A DNA stretch of 64,000 nucleotides from Micavibrio_C sp046294845 (GTDB lineage: Bacteria; Pseudomonadota; Alphaproteobacteria; Micavibrionales; Micavibrionaceae): NCBI GenBank assembly GCA_046294845.1, contig JBKBNU010000001.1, positions 248,001 to 312,000 of the forward strand. Reading direction: 5' to 3'. Below the pieces are notes generated by a model. It worked only from the letters and a program-made list of their open reading frames with translations. It had not been told where the DNA came from and searched no databases. Positions 24,497 through 31,694 of this stretch are shown one piece after another. Position 1 is the stretch's first letter; each line of letters starts with the position of its first letter. The position numbers and the translations under genes were made by a program.

Positions 24497-25249
24497 GTGA
24501 AACTCATCTCTGCCCGCCTGCTGGCCCTGACACTGGCCTTTTCAGGCTTCCTGCTTTCCCCGCAAGCCCAAGCACAGGATGTTTCCGTGACGCCGGAAGA
24601 GCGCGCCAAGATTGAAAGCGTTATCAAGGACTTCCTTAAAACAAATCCAGGAATTGTTCTTGAGTCCTTGCAGGCCCATCAGGATAACCAGCGCGCCGAG
24701 ATGGAGCAGCAATTCACCAACACATTCAAAGCCAAACAGGATGCCATCCTCAAGGAAGGCCACCCGACCGTTGGGCCAGAAACAGCCGATGTCACAATTT
24801 TTGAATTCTATGACTATAACTGCGGCTATTGCAAAAAAGCTTATAGCGACGTAGCCCAGTTGGTTGAAAACGACAAAAACATCCGGTTTGTCTTTATTGA
24901 AATGCCTATCCTGAGCGAAACATCAAAGGATGCTGCCCGTTGGTCATTGGCCGCAAATAAACAAGGCAAGTTCTTTGAATATCATTCAGCCCTGATGAAA
25001 TATACCAGCCAGAAAGACAAGCAGGCTCTCGAGAAACTTGCCAAAGAGGTTGGTATGGATGTCGAACAGGCAAACAAGGATGCTGACTCAAAAGAAGTTT
25101 TGGAAATCATCGAGAAAAACATGACCCTCTCGCGTGAACTGGGTATTTCCGGCACACCGGCCTTTGTCATCAATGGCCAGCTCACCCCCGGTTACATGGG
25201 TTATGAAGGCATGAAAGCTGCTGTGGCAGACGCCCGTAAAGCTAACTAA
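24497..25249 (+). CDS. DsbA-family periplasmic thiol oxidoreductase
   Basis: The 250-residue protein starts with GTG, preceded by AGGAGA, and has a signal peptide to about residue 26 (AQA-QD). A helical N-terminal extension (residues 32-88) precedes the thioredoxin fold with active site CGYC at 109-112 in FYDYNCGYCKKAY. The cis-Pro loop is GISGTPAFVING near 216. The extension is shared with the DsbA/Com1-like proteins of alpha- and gammaproteobacteria. It likely oxidises or isomerises disulfides in exported proteins. A strong terminator separates it from a second DsbA-like gene. Confidence 0.88.
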   Translation: MKLISARLLALTLAFSGFLLSPQAQAQDVSVTPEERAKIESVIKDFLKTNPGIVLESLQAHQDNQRAEMEQQFTNTFKAKQDAILKEGHPTVGPETADVTIFEFYDYNCGYCKKAYSDVAQLVENDKNIRFVFIEMPILSETSKDAARWSLAANKQGKFFEYHSALMKYTSQKDKQALEKLAKEVGMDVEQANKDADSKEVLEIIEKNMTLSRELGISGTPAFVINGQLTPGYMGYEGMKAAVADARKAN

Positions 25250-25261
25250 TCGCTTCCCCGA

Positions 25262-25298
25262 AAAACGGGCATACCGTCTGTGGTATGCCCGTTTTTTA
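25262..25298. terminator. Strong near-palindromic terminator between the two DsbA-like genes
   Basis: A 14-bp perfect stem, AAAACGGGCATACC/GGTATGCCCGTTTT, has a 6-nt loop and T-runs on both sides. It ends transcription from 24497-25249 and can act in either direction. Confidence 0.9.
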
Positions 25299-25318
25299 AT
25301 TGCAGAAAAGGTTTCGGA

Positions 25319-25936
25319 ATGTATCGCAAATTTCTGATCGTGGCCTTTCTTATTCTGGCTGGCCTCATCAGTTTCAAGCTTTATTACAGCCTGACAGCTT
25401 TCAGCCAGTTACAGGCTGATCCTTATGGTACTTCGGCAGGTTCGACCAACCCCACACTGATCATCACGGAAGTGATGGATTACCGTTGCGTCCATTGCCA
25501 GAACATGCATGACGTTGTCGAAACATTTTTGGCGCTGCATCCCGAGGCCCGTGTTGTATACCGTTACTATCCCATTATGGGACAACAAAGCATTTACGAA
25601 GCCAAGATGGCAATTGCCGCAGCCCGTCAGGGCAAGTTCGCCGAAATGCATCAATTGCTGATTACACGTAAAGAGCATGTCCGTCCTGATGATCTGGAAG
25701 GGATCGTACGTGATCTGGAACTGGACGCAGTCCGTTTCCACGATGATCTGGTTTCATGGAAAATCACCATGAGTATTGTGAATACCATCATCGCGGCACA
25801 AGCCAAAAAAATCAGATCGACCCCCACCTTTATCGTCAACGGCAAGGCTTATACCAACGCGCCTGCTATGGGTACGATTGAAGGTTTTGAGGAAACCATC
25901 AAAGAATCCCTTGATAAAAAAGATAACAAATCATGA
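25319..25936 (+). CDS. Membrane-anchored DsbA-like thioredoxin-fold protein
   Basis: The preferred start is ATG 25319, giving 205 residues. One N-terminal anchor (residues 5-22, FLIVAFLILAGLISFKLY) precedes the periplasmic domain. The active site CVHC (57-60) is in VMDYRCVHCQNMH and the cis-Pro loop is RSTPTFIVNG. It lacks the long N-terminal helix of the neighbouring DsbA-like protein, so the two probably have different substrates. The stop overlaps the aroQ start by 4 bp (ATGA). Confidence 0.85.
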   Translation: MYRKFLIVAFLILAGLISFKLYYSLTAFSQLQADPYGTSAGSTNPTLIITEVMDYRCVHCQNMHDVVETFLALHPEARVVYRYYPIMGQQSIYEAKMAIAAARQGKFAEMHQLLITRKEHVRPDDLEGIVRDLELDAVRFHDDLVSWKITMSIVNTIIAAQAKKIRSTPTFIVNGKAYTNAPAMGTIEGFEETIKESLDKKDNKS

Positions 25937-26367
25937 CGACATCTTTACCCATATTGATCCTTAATGGCCCCAACCTGAATATGCTGGGGCAAAGGGAGCC
26001 GCATATATATGGCCACCAGACATTGGCCGATATAGAAAAGATGTGTCAGGAAAAAGCCGCAACACTTCACCAGTCGATCGATTTTCGCCAATCAAATCAT
26101 GAAGGGGAAATCGTGATATGGATCCAGCAGGCCCTTAACAAGGTCAGCGGCATTATTATCAATGCCGCCGCCTATACCCACACATCGGTTGCTATCCACG
26201 ACGCCCTGAAATTGCACAGCGTGCCAGTCGTGGAGGTCCACCTTTCCAACCCCAAAGAACGCGAATCATTCCGCCATCATTCCTATATCGAGCCGCTAGC
26301 GGCCTGTGTTTATGCGGGGCTGGGGGCCGACGGCTACACTAAAGCATTGGAATTCCTGTCAAAATAA
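25933..26367 (+). CDS. aroQ: Type II 3-dehydroquinate dehydratase
   Basis: The 144-residue enzyme dehydrates 3-dehydroquinate in the shikimate pathway, usually as a dodecamer. Diagnostic segments are LILNGPNLNMLGQREPHIYG (active-site loop with Arg and Tyr), RQSNHEGEIVIWIQ, INAAAYTHTSVAIHDAL and VVEVHLSNPKERESFRHHSY. It precedes accB-accC, an arrangement common in alphaproteobacteria and other bacteria. Confidence 0.96.
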   Translation: MTTSLPILILNGPNLNMLGQREPHIYGHQTLADIEKMCQEKAATLHQSIDFRQSNHEGEIVIWIQQALNKVSGIIINAAAYTHTSVAIHDALKLHSVPVVEVHLSNPKERESFRHHSYIEPLAACVYAGLGADGYTKALEFLSK

Positions 26368-26474
26368 TGATTTTTACTATTCTGTAAAATTATCAGGCTT
26401 TGACTTTTGCCATCATTTTGGTTAATCAGTGTCCTTTCGTTCCCACTGGCAACCGGAGAGTATACAAGGTGCCG

Positions 26475-26936
26475 ATGAAAATTGATGAATCAGCCATTCG
26501 CAAATTGGCCCAGTTGCTGGATGAAACCGGCCTGACAGAAATCGAAGTCGAAGATGGCGACCAGTCCGTCCGCGTTAGCCGCGGTGGTAATGTCGTAGCC
26601 TTTAGCCCTGCTGGTGCCGGTGCGATGCCGATGATGGATTCCGATCCGACAACACCTCATCCCGCCAATACGCAAGCGCCTTCCGCAAATGCAGCAAGCC
26701 ATCCCGGTGCTATTACTTCACCGATGGTTGGTACAGCCTACACAGCGCCCGAACCAGGTGCAGCACCGTTTGTAAGCAAAGGTTCAAGTGTAAAAGCCGG
26801 TGATACATTGATGATCATCGAAGCCATGAAAGTGATGAACCCGATCAAAGCCCCGAAAGGCGGTACGGTTACTCAGGTTCTGGTTGAAAGCGGTCAGCCG
26901 GTTGAATTCGGTGATGTCCTCGTTGTGATTGAATAA
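26475..26936 (+). CDS. accB: Biotin carboxyl carrier protein of acetyl-CoA carboxylase
   Basis: The 153-residue protein carries biotin on Lys119 in EAMKVMN and shuttles CO2 between biotin carboxylase and the carboxyltransferase. The N-terminal helical part (residues 1-40) is followed by a Pro/Ala-rich linker (52-80) and the biotinyl domain (81-153). Two starts are close, GTG 26469 and ATG 26475; I chose the ATG, six bases after AAGG. accC follows after 11 bp. Confidence 0.95.
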   Translation: MKIDESAIRKLAQLLDETGLTEIEVEDGDQSVRVSRGGNVVAFSPAGAGAMPMMDSDPTTPHPANTQAPSANAASHPGAITSPMVGTAYTAPEPGAAPFVSKGSSVKAGDTLMIIEAMKVMNPIKAPKGGTVTQVLVESGQPVEFGDVLVVIE

Positions 26937-26947
26937 GAACGCCCCAG

Positions 26948-28288
26948 ATGTTCAAAAAAGTTCTCATAGCTAACCGTGGCGAAATCGCCCTGCGTATCAT
27001 TCGTGCCTGCCGCGAGATGGGCATCCAGACCGTTGTGGTGCATTCGACAGCCGATGCCAATGCAATGGCTGTGCGGCTGGCTGATGAAAGCGTTTGTATC
27101 GGCCCGCCCGCTTCCAAGGATAGCTATCTGAACATTCCTTCGATCCTGAGCGCTGCTGCCGTTACAGGAGCAGAAGCCATTCACCCCGGTTACGGCTTCC
27201 TTTCCGAAAACGAACAATTCGCCCGCATGGTCGAAGAACACGGTTTTGTTTTCATCGGCCCGAAACCCGAGCACATCGAAATGATGGGTGACAAGGTTAC
27301 CGCCAAGAAAACCGCCAAAGCTCTGGGCCTCCCCGTTATTCCCGGTTCCGAAGGCGCTGTAGGCAGCGTTGAAGAAGGCCGTGCCTTCTCCGACAAAGCC
27401 GGTTATCCGGTGCTGATCAAGGCTGCTTCCGGTGGGGGCGGCAAAGGCATGAAGGTTGTCCGCAAATCGGAAGAATTTGCCGAAGCCTTCTCGACCGCAC
27501 GTGCTGAAGCCAAAGCCAACTTTGGCGATGACCGCGTTTACATCGAAAAATATCTCGAAAAACCGCGCCACATTGAAATTCAAGTGTTTGGCGATACACA
27601 TGGTAACGCCATCCATCTGGGTGAGCGCGATTGTTCCTTGCAACGCCGTCACCAGAAAGTTCTCGAAGAATCGCCATCACCCGCTTTGAGCGATGAAGAG
27701 CGCAGCAAGATCGGTACGCTTGCAGCCGACATGATCCGTAACATGGGCTATCGCGGTGCAGGCACCATCGAATTCCTGTATGAAAACGGCCAATTCTATT
27801 TCATGGAAATGAATACCCGTATTCAGGTGGAACACCCTGTCACAGAAATGCTGACCGGTATCGATTTGATTGCCGAGCAAATCCGTGTAGCCGTAGGCGA
27901 AGAACTGAGCGTACAAAAAGACCTGATCCGTTTCCGTGGTCATGCAATCGAAGTACGCATCAACGCCGAAGATCCTGAAACATTTATCCCGTCACCGGGC
28001 AAGATTACACAATTCCATGCCCCTGGTGGTTTGGGTGTGCGTTTTGATTCCGCAATCTATGGCGGTTACAGCATTCCCCCGTATTACGATTCAATGATCG
28101 GCAAGCTGATTGTTCATGGCCGTACACGCGAGGAATGTATTCGTCGCTTGCGACGCGCCATTGTGGAAACAGTTGTCGATGGCGTGAAGACCACGTTGCC
28201 GCTTCATATGTGGATTCTGGACCAGCCCGATTTCCAGAGTGGTGATTACACCATCCATTGGCTCGAGAAAAAACTCGCTGATCGCTAA
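26948..28288 (+). CDS. accC: Biotin carboxylase subunit of acetyl-CoA carboxylase
   Basis: The 446-residue ATP-grasp enzyme carboxylates biotin on AccB with bicarbonate and ATP, starting fatty-acid synthesis. Signatures are FKKVLIANRGEIALRIIRA, YGFLSENEQFARM, the Gly-rich ATP loop ASGGGGKGMKVV, ERDCSLQRRHQKV and EMNTRIQVEHPVTEM. Length is typical. It forms the aroQ-accB-accC-aat run. Confidence 0.97.
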   Translation: MFKKVLIANRGEIALRIIRACREMGIQTVVVHSTADANAMAVRLADESVCIGPPASKDSYLNIPSILSAAAVTGAEAIHPGYGFLSENEQFARMVEEHGFVFIGPKPEHIEMMGDKVTAKKTAKALGLPVIPGSEGAVGSVEEGRAFSDKAGYPVLIKAASGGGGKGMKVVRKSEEFAEAFSTARAEAKANFGDDRVYIEKYLEKPRHIEIQVFGDTHGNAIHLGERDCSLQRRHQKVLEESPSPALSDEERSKIGTLAADMIRNMGYRGAGTIEFLYENGQFYFMEMNTRIQVEHPVTEMLTGIDLIAEQIRVAVGEELSVQKDLIRFRGHAIEVRINAEDPETFIPSPGKITQFHAPGGLGVRFDSAIYGGYSIPPYYDSMIGKLIVHGRTREECIRRLRRAIVETVVDGVKTTLPLHMWILDQPDFQSGDYTIHWLEKKLADR

Positions 28289-28328
28289 TCCTTATATTTT
28301 GGGCCTCTTTTCTGGCACAATATGAGAG

Positions 28329-28985
28329 ATGTCAGAGGATATAACCACAAACGATCTGTTGCTTGCTTACCGTGCCGGTCTTTTTCCGATGGCTGAATCG
28401 CGCGAAGACGATCAGTTATGGTGGTTCGATCCGCCTGAACGCGGACAACTTGATATCAATAATCTGCACATCTCTTCGCGCCTGCGCCGGACGGTTCTCG
28501 CAGCCCCCTATACTATTAAAATCGACACGGCCTTTGATCAGGTAATCGAACATTGTGCCGCCGTCAGGCCCCAGCAATACGAGACATGGATTAATCCCCG
28601 AATCAGAACGCTTTTTGGTGCCCTCCACCGCGAAGGCTGGGCCCATTCGATTGAAGCGTGGGAAGGTGACAAACTGGTAGGTGGTCTATACGGACTGGCC
28701 TTGGGCGGACTGTTTTGCGGCGAGAGCATGTTCAGCAAAGCCCGTGATTCCAGCAAAATCTGCCTTGTCCATTTATGTGCACGGCTCTGGAAGGGCGGCT
28801 TTAGCGTTCTGGATACCCAATTCGTCAATCCCCATTTGATGCAGTTTGGCTGCTACGAAATCAGCCGCGAGGAGTATCATCGCCGCCTGCAGATAGCCTT
28901 GCCTCGGAAGGCAGACTTTTCTCTCTCCGCTTTCCCCGCCCTAACCGAGACAGCACTGGTATCTGACTACCTGAAAAACCGCTGA
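28329..28985 (+). CDS. aat: Leucyl/phenylalanyl-tRNA-protein transferase
   Basis: The 218-residue enzyme adds Leu or Phe from aminoacyl-tRNA to proteins that begin with Lys or Arg, creating N-degrons. Family signatures include LLLAYRAGLFPMAESR, WWFDPPERGQL, the catalytic region HSIEAWEGDKLVGGLYGLALGG, and GESMFSKARDSSKICLVHL. The other pathway members clpS and clpA are encoded 3-6 kb away in this window. Confidence 0.95.
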   Translation: MSEDITTNDLLLAYRAGLFPMAESREDDQLWWFDPPERGQLDINNLHISSRLRRTVLAAPYTIKIDTAFDQVIEHCAAVRPQQYETWINPRIRTLFGALHREGWAHSIEAWEGDKLVGGLYGLALGGLFCGESMFSKARDSSKICLVHLCARLWKGGFSVLDTQFVNPHLMQFGCYEISREEYHRRLQIALPRKADFSLSAFPALTETALVSDYLKNR

Positions 28986-29050
28986 AACGTAATATAATTA
29001 TCTTGCTATACCTAAGAACTGCCTTTTTGTTGCCCAAATATTTGATTTTT

Positions 29051-29080
29051 TGTTAAGAAGATGCTAATTTAGTCTTAACA
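29051..29080. repeat. Perfect 8-bp inverted repeat upstream of a short frame
   Basis: TGTTAAGA (29051-29058) and TCTTAACA (29073-29080) are perfect inverted copies separated by 14 bases, in an AT-rich gap after aat. This could be a dimeric regulator site or a hairpin; no regulator can be named. Confidence 0.4.
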
Positions 29081-29111
29081 AGCTAAAAAACCAAAGAGCG
29101 AGATTGAACAG

Positions 29112-29303
29112 GTGATTATTATTGCGCGTGAAGAGCTGAGTCGGGCTGCCGCAGGGTTTATAAAACCCCGGAACGATGACCAGCACCCGCCATCCCGCCT
29201 GACAGCTGCGGGACATCAACAGGATAATAACCCGCAAGAAAACCCCTTTACCAAAACGGCTGCTGGCGATCTCTATCGTAACCGTTTATGGCGCTGCGAG
29301 TGA
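29112..29303 (+). CDS. Possible small protein of 63 residues, doubtful
   Basis: A GTG-start frame opens REELSRAAAGFIKPRNDD and ends AAGDLYRNRLWRCE. It has no hydrophobic segment and no recognised motif. An inverted repeat lies upstream and a two-way terminator downstream (29332-29360), so the region could be transcribed. The ribosome site is weak and codon evidence is thin. It may be spurious. Confidence 0.3.
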   Translation: MIIIAREELSRAAAGFIKPRNDDQHPPSRLTAAGHQQDNNPQENPFTKTAAGDLYRNRLWRCE

Positions 29304-29331
29304 TTCAGGAATTTTAAGATACACAGGAAAA

Positions 29332-29360
29332 AGGGGTTTTAAACAAGCCCCTGATTTTTT
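29332..29360. terminator. Two-way terminator between the aat side and the DUF2155 gene
   Basis: AGGGGTTT pairs with AAGCCCCT (one G-T pair). The plus strand continues GATTTTTT and the minus strand continues TTTTTCC. It serves the minus-strand DUF2155-mlaD-NDUFA12 unit and any plus-strand transcript from aat. Confidence 0.6.
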
Positions 29361-29838
29361 AATCACCCATATCTTCGACTTTTTCCTCAAGACGCTCTTC
29401 GGTCTTGGCACCAGGGGCTTGATCATCCTGACCGGCAACGTTTGAATCGGCTGTCTTCTTTTCAAGGCAATCGAGTACCCAGACGTCATAAATCGGATGA
29501 TCCATGGCAGAAAGCGCAGGAGAGGACGAGAACATCCAGCCACTGAAAACCCATTTTGATTCATTCTTCGGCGTGACTTCCCATACTTGCAGGAAGGCCG
29601 CTGACTCCGGTTGTTCAATCGGCGGCGCCTTGCGACAAGCCTGTACCTTGATAAAGAGCGGGCCGTATTTGACAGTGCTGCCCACACGCGCTTCAAAGGT
29701 CAAAGTCTTACCGGTGATCTTGTCGATAGATTGCATTTTGATGACAGGGTAATCCTGCATCGCAGCTGTAGCAGGCGCCACGAAAGAAAACATGACACCT
29801 GCCAGCAAGGCTAAAAGCGTGAGACTCTTAGGGTGCAT
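29359..29838 (-). CDS. Exported DUF2155-family protein
   Basis: The 159-residue protein starts at ATG 29838, overlapping the mlaD stop by 11 bp. It has a signal peptide (residues 2-26, ending PATAAM). The mature part contains KITGKTLTFEARVGSTVKYGPL, VKACRK-like VQACRKAPP, and FSGWMFSSSPALSAMDHPIYDVWVLDC, the conserved DUF2155 core with two Cys. The family is found mainly in alphaproteobacteria next to mlaD and NDUFA12 genes, as here. The acidic tail after residue 135 is variable. Function unknown. Confidence 0.88.
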   Translation of the reverse strand: MHPKSLTLLALLAGVMFSFVAPATAAMQDYPVIKMQSIDKITGKTLTFEARVGSTVKYGPLFIKVQACRKAPPIEQPESAAFLQVWEVTPKNESKWVFSGWMFSSSPALSAMDHPIYDVWVLDCLEKKTADSNVAGQDDQAPGAKTEERLEEKVEDMGD

Positions 29839-30307
29839 CAGCAGATTCTGTTCCCGCAGCCTTATCATCTTGCATACTGAAGATGAATTGCCCCAGAAGC
29901 TGTTCGAGGTTCTGCGGCGCTTGTGTATATTGAATGATGCCGCCCGGTTTCAGAATATCTTCTTCGGCACCCGGTTCCAGTGCAAGATATTTACCGCCCA
30001 GCAGGCTTTCGCTGCTGATCAGGGCTGCTGTATCCGTTGGCAACTTGATATCATTGCTGACGCTGATATGGACTTGTGCGAGGTATGTTTCTGAATCCAG
30101 CGTTACATCGGTAACACTACCAACTTTAACACCGCTGATAAGAACATCATCGCCAACGCCCAGGCCGCCGATGCCGGAAAATTTCGCTGTCAGATTATAA
30201 CCTTCGACCTTACCGACATTGGCTGTGCTGACACTAAAACTCAAAAAAGAAACAGCTACGGCAATTACCAGACCACCCAATACTGTTTCCGTTGCACTCC
30301 GCTTCAT
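29828..30307 (-). CDS. mlaD: MlaD-family phospholipid transport protein
   Basis: The chosen start is ATG 30307, with GGAAGGA upstream, giving 159 residues. One N-terminal membrane anchor (TVLGGLVIAVAVSFLSFSV) precedes a periplasmic MCE domain (YNLTAKFSGIGGLGVGDDVLISGVKVG...). The segment SSESLLGGKYLALEPG is typical of MlaD. It forms the periplasmic hexameric ring of the Mla ABC system that moves phospholipids between membranes. The other mla genes are not in this window, which is common in alphaproteobacteria. Confidence 0.9.
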   Translation of the reverse strand: MKRSATETVLGGLVIAVAVSFLSFSVSTANVGKVEGYNLTAKFSGIGGLGVGDDVLISGVKVGSVTDVTLDSETYLAQVHISVSNDIKLPTDTAALISSESLLGGKYLALEPGAEEDILKPGGIIQYTQAPQNLEQLLGQFIFSMQDDKAAGTESADAP

Positions 30308-30338
30308 AAATAATCCTTCCTGATTTTTATTCGCTTCT

Positions 30339-30734
30339 TTATTCGCCAGGGGTCCAGGCTTCGTAGTCCCCTGTTGCCTTCGGGCGTTTACCGCCCGCAA
30401 GCACATGCCCCGGCGGACGATAAGCTTGTGTCGTACCGGTCATATTCGGTACGTGAGGTTTTTGCCATTCACGACGGAATGTTTGGGCCTGACCTGTCGG
30501 GATGGTGTTGGTCTGGAAATGCAGCCAGCCATGCCATTCCGGCGGTACATTGGTAGCCTCGATTGATTTCTTATAACGTACATAACGGCGCGGGCGTTTG
30601 TAACCTTTACGGGCAGCAGCCTCGTAATAACGGTTGCCTGCCTGATCTTCACCAACATAATGGGCCTTCGTCCAAAGACGAACCCATCCCATATGCACGG
30701 GTGACAAAACACCCAAAAACGTAAATAGACCCAT
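30339..30734 (-). CDS. NDUFA12-type accessory subunit of complex I
   Basis: The 131-residue protein shows the family pattern: WTKAHYVGEDQAGNRYYE, KGYKRPRRYVRYKKSIEATNVPPEWHGWLHFQT and the Pro-rich tail QKPHVPNMTGTTQAYRPPG. It is the bacterial homologue of the mitochondrial B17.2 subunit, found in alphaproteobacteria and mitochondria, and supports assembly or stability of NADH:ubiquinone oxidoreductase. Its presence is a good lineage marker. Confidence 0.92.
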   Translation of the reverse strand: MGLFTFLGVLSPVHMGWVRLWTKAHYVGEDQAGNRYYEAAARKGYKRPRRYVRYKKSIEATNVPPEWHGWLHFQTNTIPTGQAQTFRREWQKPHVPNMTGTTQAYRPPGHVLAGGKRPKATGDYEAWTPGE

Positions 30735-30926
30735 GATCAGGCCCCTGTTGCCAAATTCTGTGAAAACCGGAAATATTCCGCCTTAATGGATGGCTGAAAA
30801 ACAGAAGAAAATCAAGTCTGAACAATGTTTTGAATATTTGAAAAGACGCGGGTATCCTTAAAAAGACAGGCCTGTTCAACATCATCTGCCGTCCCTGACC
30901 GGCTTTATGCGGCATAAGGAAGATTT

Positions 30927-31679
30927 ATGACCAACCACTCTCACCACCCCGCTGCCCGCACATCCCCTGCCGAATCAGGCAGCGCCCTGATTTATATCTT
31001 CCTTGCTATTGCCATGTTCGCAGCCCTCAGCTTCGCCGTCGCCAACATCATGCGTTCGGGTAATGGTGATCCCAACCGCGAAATCATGCAGCTACAGTCA
31101 ACCGACGTCATTCAATATGCCGAGGGCCTGAAACGGGCTGCCCATGGTATGCAAATCAGAGGCATAGAAGAAAACCGGATCAGTTTCGATACGTCCGGCC
31201 TGACCGGTTACGAACCCCATGCGAGCTGCAGCAGTGATGACTGCCGTCTTTTCCGCCCGACAGGCGGCGGGACCAGCTATTCACCACCACCGAATGACTG
31301 GCTCGACCCTCTGGGGGATGGACAGGCTCTTTACGGCGAATGGTTCTTCCCCACAGGTACCTGCGTCGAAGATGTCGGAACCGGCAGCGCCGGCTGCGAG
31401 AGCGATTCGACCGATAACGAGGAACTGATTGCTATCCTGCCCTGGGTGAAACGTGATTTATGTATCCAGATTAATGAACGTCTGGGGATCACCAACCCCG
31501 GCGGCAATCCCCCGGCAGCAACCGGACCTGCCTGGCCAGCCGCAAACACCAAATTCACCGGAACCTTTACGGAAGATGCCGTTATATCCCGCCCGCGTGT
31601 GACAGCGGCTTGCCTGCGCGGGAATAGTGTTCCGCCGAATGACAGTTATTTCTTCTATAAGGTTTTAATCGGTCGCTAG
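30927..31679 (+). CDS. Pseudopilin-like exported protein, paralogue of 38152-38868
   Basis: The 250-residue protein has AAGGAAG upstream of its ATG. A short N-terminal leader with Glu before the helix (PAESGSALIYIFLAIAMFAAL) and one membrane helix at about 17-42 give a pseudopilin-like architecture. The exposed part has six Cys, GTSYSPPPNDWLDP, ELIAILPWVKRDLCIQIN and ends YFFYKVLIGR. The same sequence landmarks recur in the protein at 38152-38868, so the two are paralogues. I do not know the family name. A role in a pilus-like or secretion assembly is inferred from architecture only. Confidence 0.7.
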   Translation: MTNHSHHPAARTSPAESGSALIYIFLAIAMFAALSFAVANIMRSGNGDPNREIMQLQSTDVIQYAEGLKRAAHGMQIRGIEENRISFDTSGLTGYEPHASCSSDDCRLFRPTGGGTSYSPPPNDWLDPLGDGQALYGEWFFPTGTCVEDVGTGSAGCESDSTDNEELIAILPWVKRDLCIQINERLGITNPGGNPPAATGPAWPAANTKFTGTFTEDAVISRPRVTAACLRGNSVPPNDSYFFYKVLIGR

Positions 31680-31694
31680 AAACAAAAGTGAGCC

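Noticed and set aside
26894..27652. Long open frame of 252 codons on the minus strand inside accC
   Set aside because: It is exactly antisense to the strongly conserved accC and has no ribosome site or recognisable protein. GC-skewed codon use creates such shadows.
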